A stretch of 7,579 bases of DNA from Cyanobacteria bacterium UBA11370 (GTDB lineage Bacteria; Cyanobacteriota; Cyanobacteriia; Cyanobacteriales; Coleofasciculaceae), in contig DNGI01000502.1 of NCBI GenBank assembly GCA_003486645.1, positions 1 to 7,579 on the forward strand, read 5' to 3'. Positions 5,552 to 7,579 of this stretch are shown here, piece by piece. Both the position numbers and the translations under genes were made by a program. The notes below the pieces were generated by a model that saw only the letters and a list, made by a program, of their open reading frames with translations, had not been told where the DNA came from and searched no databases. Numbering within the stretch: the stretch's first letter is position 1; each line of letters begins with the position of its first letter.

Positions 5552-5589
5552 CACCCCCTCACCCCCTCACCCTCTCACCCTCTCACCCC
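5552..5589. repeat. C-rich octamer repeat overlapping the end of the 52-residue gene
   Basis: Four tandem octamers are seen: CCCCTCAC twice (5555-5570) and CCTCTCAC twice (5571-5586). The stop codon of the small minus-strand gene (TGA, 5585-5583) lies inside the last unit, so the repeat supplies its stop. Confidence 0.7.
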
Positions 5590-5741
5590 GTGATAAGTTC
5601 AAGTAGCATCGGAAGCTGACTGACAGGGGCTGGAAGCATTTCTCCTCGGAAATCTAAAAGTTGAACCAGAATTAGGTAAGCGATCGCTAAAATTAAGGAA
5701 ATTGCACCAGTAATAATTGCCACAATCTTTGAACGGTTCAT
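5583..5741 (-). CDS. Small single-helix membrane protein (52 residues)
   Basis: From the ATG at 5741 it begins MNRSKIVAIITGAISLILAIAYLILVQLLDFRGEMLPAPVS and ends ELITG. One strong hydrophobic helix (about 6-30) follows a short basic N-terminus, and a Pro-containing tail of some 22 residues follows. This is the layout of a small inner- or thylakoid-membrane protein with the positive N-terminus inside. I do not know its function; the sequence resembles small conserved cyanobacterial proteins. The frame stays open upstream to 5864, but those 41 codons are low in hydrophobic pattern and run into C-rich repeat DNA, so the internal ATG is preferred. No good ribosome site is seen. A HIP1 octamer lies within (5680-5687). 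It is convergent with the GTPase and divergent from the pentapeptide gene. Confidence 0.6.
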   Translation of the reverse strand: MNRSKIVAIITGAISLILAIAYLILVQLLDFRGEMLPAPVSQLPMLLELITG

Positions 5742-5825
5742 AAAGTTTCTGAGAAAATACGGTTTTTTTGCTGTGCCTCTATCTGATATCTTGCCCTCGT
5801 TCCACCCAAAGATAAAACCCTGGAG

Positions 5826-5850
5826 TCCCTTTTGAGGGATAAGGGATAAG
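5826..5850. repeat. Small inverted repeat and GGGATAA heptamer pair
   Basis: TCCCT/AGGGA around TTTG (5826-5839) overlaps two tandem GGGATAA units (5836-5849) in the spacer between the divergent 52-residue and pentapeptide genes. It has no obvious function and is listed to describe the spacer, in which I see no strong promoter. Confidence 0.35.
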
Positions 5851-5855
5851 TATTT

Positions 5856-5902
5856 CCCCCTCACCCCTCACTCCCCACTCCCCACTCCCGGTCTCCCCAC
5901 TC
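5856..5902. repeat. C-rich heptamer repeat, copy 2 of the 30-bp exact duplication
   Basis: CCCCTCA and CCCCACT units lead into the 30 bases 5873-5902, which are identical to 3061-3090, including the CCGG core. The block ends 21 bp before the pentapeptide gene ATG and leaves no Shine-Dalgarno sequence in front of it, the same arrangement as at the GTPase gene. Confidence 0.7.
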
Positions 5903-5923
5903 TCCAGCCCTCCAGCACTAAAC

Positions 5924-7159
5924 ATGGCTCAGGACTTCTCCGGTCAAAATCTCCAAGGTCGGTCGTTCAAAGGTAGAACAGACCTTATGGGTGCTAATTT
6001 CAGCTATGCTGACATCCGAGGTGCAGATTTTACCAATGCTATCCTTACAGGCGCTAATTTTAGCTATGCCCAAGCTGGAGTGCAATCGTACTGGGCAACC
6101 GTTCTCCTCATTATCTCGTTAGGTTTATCAACCCTATCCGGATTTGTTTCCGCCTTTGCGGGTGCTTATACAGGATCAGCGCTCATTAGTCAAGACAAAC
6201 ATGAAGTTTTAGCAGGGGGATTTATCCTCATCACCTTAGTTCTATTTTTTACCATTACTATTCGTCAAGGTTTACTTAAAGCGTTAGGGGTTGGGGTGGT
6301 AGCAGTAGGGCTGACGGCGATCGCAGCCGTGGTTGCAGGAGAGCCAACATTAGCCGTAACGATCATAACCGTTGGTTTAGCCGTAGTAGCAGCAGCGATC
6401 GCTATGGCGGTGACAGCAGCCGTCACAACGGCTGGGGCGCTAGCAGCGGCTGGGGCGGTAACGATTGTTGCGGCTGGGGCGGGTGTTGTGGCAGCGGCTG
6501 GGGCAGTGGTGGCAATCACGGGTGAAGCGACGGCGGCGGCGGCAGTGGCTACGATAGCTGTTGTGGTAGCCATGGCGGTAGCGGGATTATCCGCTTATGT
6601 GAGTTGGCAAGCCTTAGCCGGAAATAAGAAATATGGCTTGATTCGCTTGATTTCTGTGACGCTAGCTTCTATGGGTGGTACGAGTTTCCGCAAAGCCGAT
6701 TTAACGGATGCAGATTTCACCCAGGCAATGCTCAAAAGCACCGATTTTAGAGAGGCGAATCTGAGGCGAACTTGCTGGTTTCAAGGGAAAAAGCTTGATC
6801 TAGCGCGTGTGGGGAGAACGTATTTAGATAACTCCCAAGTGCGGCAATTAGTGGTTACTGGAGAAGGAGAGGAGTCCAATTTTGATGGTTTCTCTTTACG
6901 AGGAATTAATCTGCGGGGTGCTAATTTAGTCGCTGCCAGTTTGGTTGGTACTGATCTTAGGGATGCCAATTTACAGTCTGCTAATTTGTCGCGGGCAAAC
7001 CTCCAGCACACCAAACTGGATGGAACAGATCTCACCGGGGCTTGTCTGGCAGGAGCCTCTATTGAAGAATGGGGCATTACGAGCGAAACTAAGTTAGATC
7101 GCGTACAGCGTCAGTATATTTTTCGTCTATTAGCGAAAAAAAAGGAACCTCGCTCTTAA
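5924..7159 (+). CDS. Pentapeptide-repeat protein with inserted Ala/Val-rich membrane domain
   Basis: The 411-residue protein has three parts. Residues 4-50 are pentapeptide repeats (FSGQNLQGRSF, GANFSYADIRGADF), which form a right-handed beta helix. Residues 56-230 are very hydrophobic: first classic helices (about 57-82 and 95-118), then an almost pure Ala/Val/Gly stretch (122-222) in which an AAGA pattern recurs. Pentapeptide repeats resume at 253-285 and 319-382, and the protein closes with WGITSETKLDRVQRQYIFRLL, a tail seen in other cyanobacterial pentapeptide proteins. So one repeat domain is interrupted by a membrane domain. If the number of helices is even, both repeat blocks lie on the same side and could join. 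Function is unknown; such proteins often act as scaffolds or binding surfaces. The ATG at 5924 lacks a ribosome site and follows a C-rich repeat. Two HIP1 octamers lie in the membrane-domain part. Confidence 0.93.
   Translation: MAQDFSGQNLQGRSFKGRTDLMGANFSYADIRGADFTNAILTGANFSYAQAGVQSYWATVLLIISLGLSTLSGFVSAFAGAYTGSALISQDKHEVLAGGFILITLVLFFTITIRQGLLKALGVGVVAVGLTAIAAVVAGEPTLAVTIITVGLAVVAAAIAMAVTAAVTTAGALAAAGAVTIVAAGAGVVAAAGAVVAITGEATAAAAVATIAVVVAMAVAGLSAYVSWQALAGNKKYGLIRLISVTLASMGGTSFRKADLTDADFTQAMLKSTDFREANLRRTCWFQGKKLDLARVGRTYLDNSQVRQLVVTGEGEESNFDGFSLRGINLRGANLVAASLVGTDLRDANLQSANLSRANLQHTKLDGTDLTGACLAGASIEEWGITSETKLDRVQRQYIFRLLAKKKEPRS
6429..6504 (+). repeat. Four in-frame copies of CGGCTGGGGC in the pentapeptide gene
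   Basis: The 10-mer occurs at 6429, 6447, 6471 and 6495, spaced 18, 24 and 24 bases, always in frame and encoding TAGA or AAGA steps of the membrane domain. Use of the same codons in all copies suggests growth of this part by repeat duplication. Confidence 0.6.
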
Positions 7160-7169
7160 ATCACGATGA

Positions 7170-7494
7170 CTAGACTTGTTTTGTAGCTAGAATATTTGCT
7201 CTCCAATCCGAGCCAGAAAATTCTGTCTTAGCATCATAGCCAGCTTTTTTACAAGCTTTGACTATCTCAGTTTTAGCTTGAAGATGTTGCCAAGTTTCTG
7301 ATTTCCAATCACAGTCTGTTTTATTTGTGTGAACAAAATTGTTTAGTCCCTAATTTTGATATTCGTAAAAAACCGCTATGTCTACAACAAGGCAGAATAA
7401 TGTTAGGTTTTTGACTTTTGAGGACTTGCCAATCACTATCAGATATAAAGGGAGCTAAAACCTCTTTTTCATCAAAAAAAGCTCTTAGTGGCAT
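7170..7494 (-). pseudogene. Frameshifted, truncated relic of a CoiA-like competence protein gene
   Basis: On the minus strand an ATG at 7494 opens 57 codons (MPLRAFFDEKEVLAPF ... PNIILPCCRHSGFLR ... KQFCSHK) and stops at 7321. The next frame continues at once with HTNKTDCDWKSETW, AKTEIVKACKKAGY and FSGSDWRANILATKQV, and ends at TAG 7170-7172. Joined, this reads like the start of cyanobacterial CoiA-like proteins: a Cys-rich N-terminal part, then the nuclease-like core with the EFSGSDWRA motif. The break falls in a CACA run (7327-7331), and two more bases there would restore one frame. The motif usually reads WRADVLA; here Asp is Asn, so a probable catalytic residue is lost. The reading stops about 110 residues in, well short of the several hundred usual, and 10 bp from the pentapeptide gene stop. 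It is therefore most likely dead. The family call rests on motif memory only. Confidence 0.72.
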
Positions 7495-7579
7495 CTAAAG
7501 CGTAAAGTACTTTGAATTACTCATTTCAGATTGATGAATTGGCGAGGTACTTAAGCTGTTGACGTACTCCCCTGATTAA
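7495..7579. other. Right window edge, leader of the CoiA-like relic
   Basis: This stretch precedes the relic on the minus strand. It holds the palindrome AAAGTACTTT (7504-7513), 10 bp before the relic's start codon, and a stop codon just before that ATG. On the minus strand a 17-codon frame runs in from the edge (LIRGVRQQLKYLANSSI, stop at 7526-7528). It could be the tail of another gene but is too short to call. Confidence 0.3.

Noticed and set aside
5742..5864. N-terminal extension of the 52-residue membrane protein to 93 residues
   Set aside because: The extra 41 codons have no recognisable pattern and reach into C-rich repeat DNA; the internal ATG lies right before the basic residues and the membrane helix.
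6265..6573. Minus-strand Ala/Thr-rich frame of 102 codons
   Set aside because: It is the antisense of the Ala/Val-rich membrane segment, and its composition follows from that.
7526..7579. Possible 3' end of a minus-strand gene entering from the right edge
   Set aside because: Only 17 codons are visible, which is too short to support a coding call.

Overview
The window looks like a chromosomal stretch of a filamentous cyanobacterium. Three kinds of evidence support this. The octamer GCGATCGC (HIP1) occurs nine times (starts at 9, 886, 985, 4619, 4734, 5382, 5680, 6317 and 6395). The spacers are full of short tandem repeats of the CCCCACT and GAGTTTT types. The protein families (isolated Hpt protein, DUF937 protein with a Ca-loop tail, membrane GTPase with a DUF697-like end, pentapeptide-repeat protein) are all familiar from cyanobacteria. 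I cannot name the genus from sequence alone.

Layout. 1-231: upstream region without a visible gene. 232-1212 (+): Hpt phosphotransfer protein. About 1233-3012: an apparently intact IS200/IS605-type transposon with divergent tnpA (Y1 HUH transposase, minus) and tnpB (RNA-guided nuclease family, plus), matching hairpins at both ends and a probable omega-RNA zone at its right end. It sits 20 bp or so behind the Hpt gene, in a GAGTTTT heptamer repeat. 3098-3619 (-): DUF937-type protein ending in a dockerin/EF-hand-like calcium loop. 3620-3908: divergent intergenic region with a near-perfect 20-bp palindrome and two families of C-rich tandem repeats. 3909-5462 (+): membrane-anchored Era/MnmE-like GTPase. 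5463-5590: facing G-rich and C-rich repeats between convergent genes. 5583-5741 (-): 52-residue single-helix membrane protein. 5924-7159 (+): pentapeptide-repeat protein with a large Ala/Val/Gly membrane domain inserted between its repeat blocks. 7170-7494 (-): frameshifted and truncated relic of a CoiA-like gene.

The host genes do not form a clear operon, because strands alternate and each pair is separated by repeats. Three of them encode membrane proteins (GTPase, 52-residue protein, pentapeptide protein), but a shared job is only a guess. Both plus-strand membrane genes begin directly behind a C-rich, G-poor repeat block with no Shine-Dalgarno sequence. The points most worth a second look are the transposon right end, where two mutually exclusive hairpins compete and the predicted guide would come from repetitive DNA; the reconstructable empty insertion site; the split pentapeptide/membrane architecture; the operator-like palindrome; and the CoiA relic ending 10 bp from its neighbour. 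I see no clearly new biological system.
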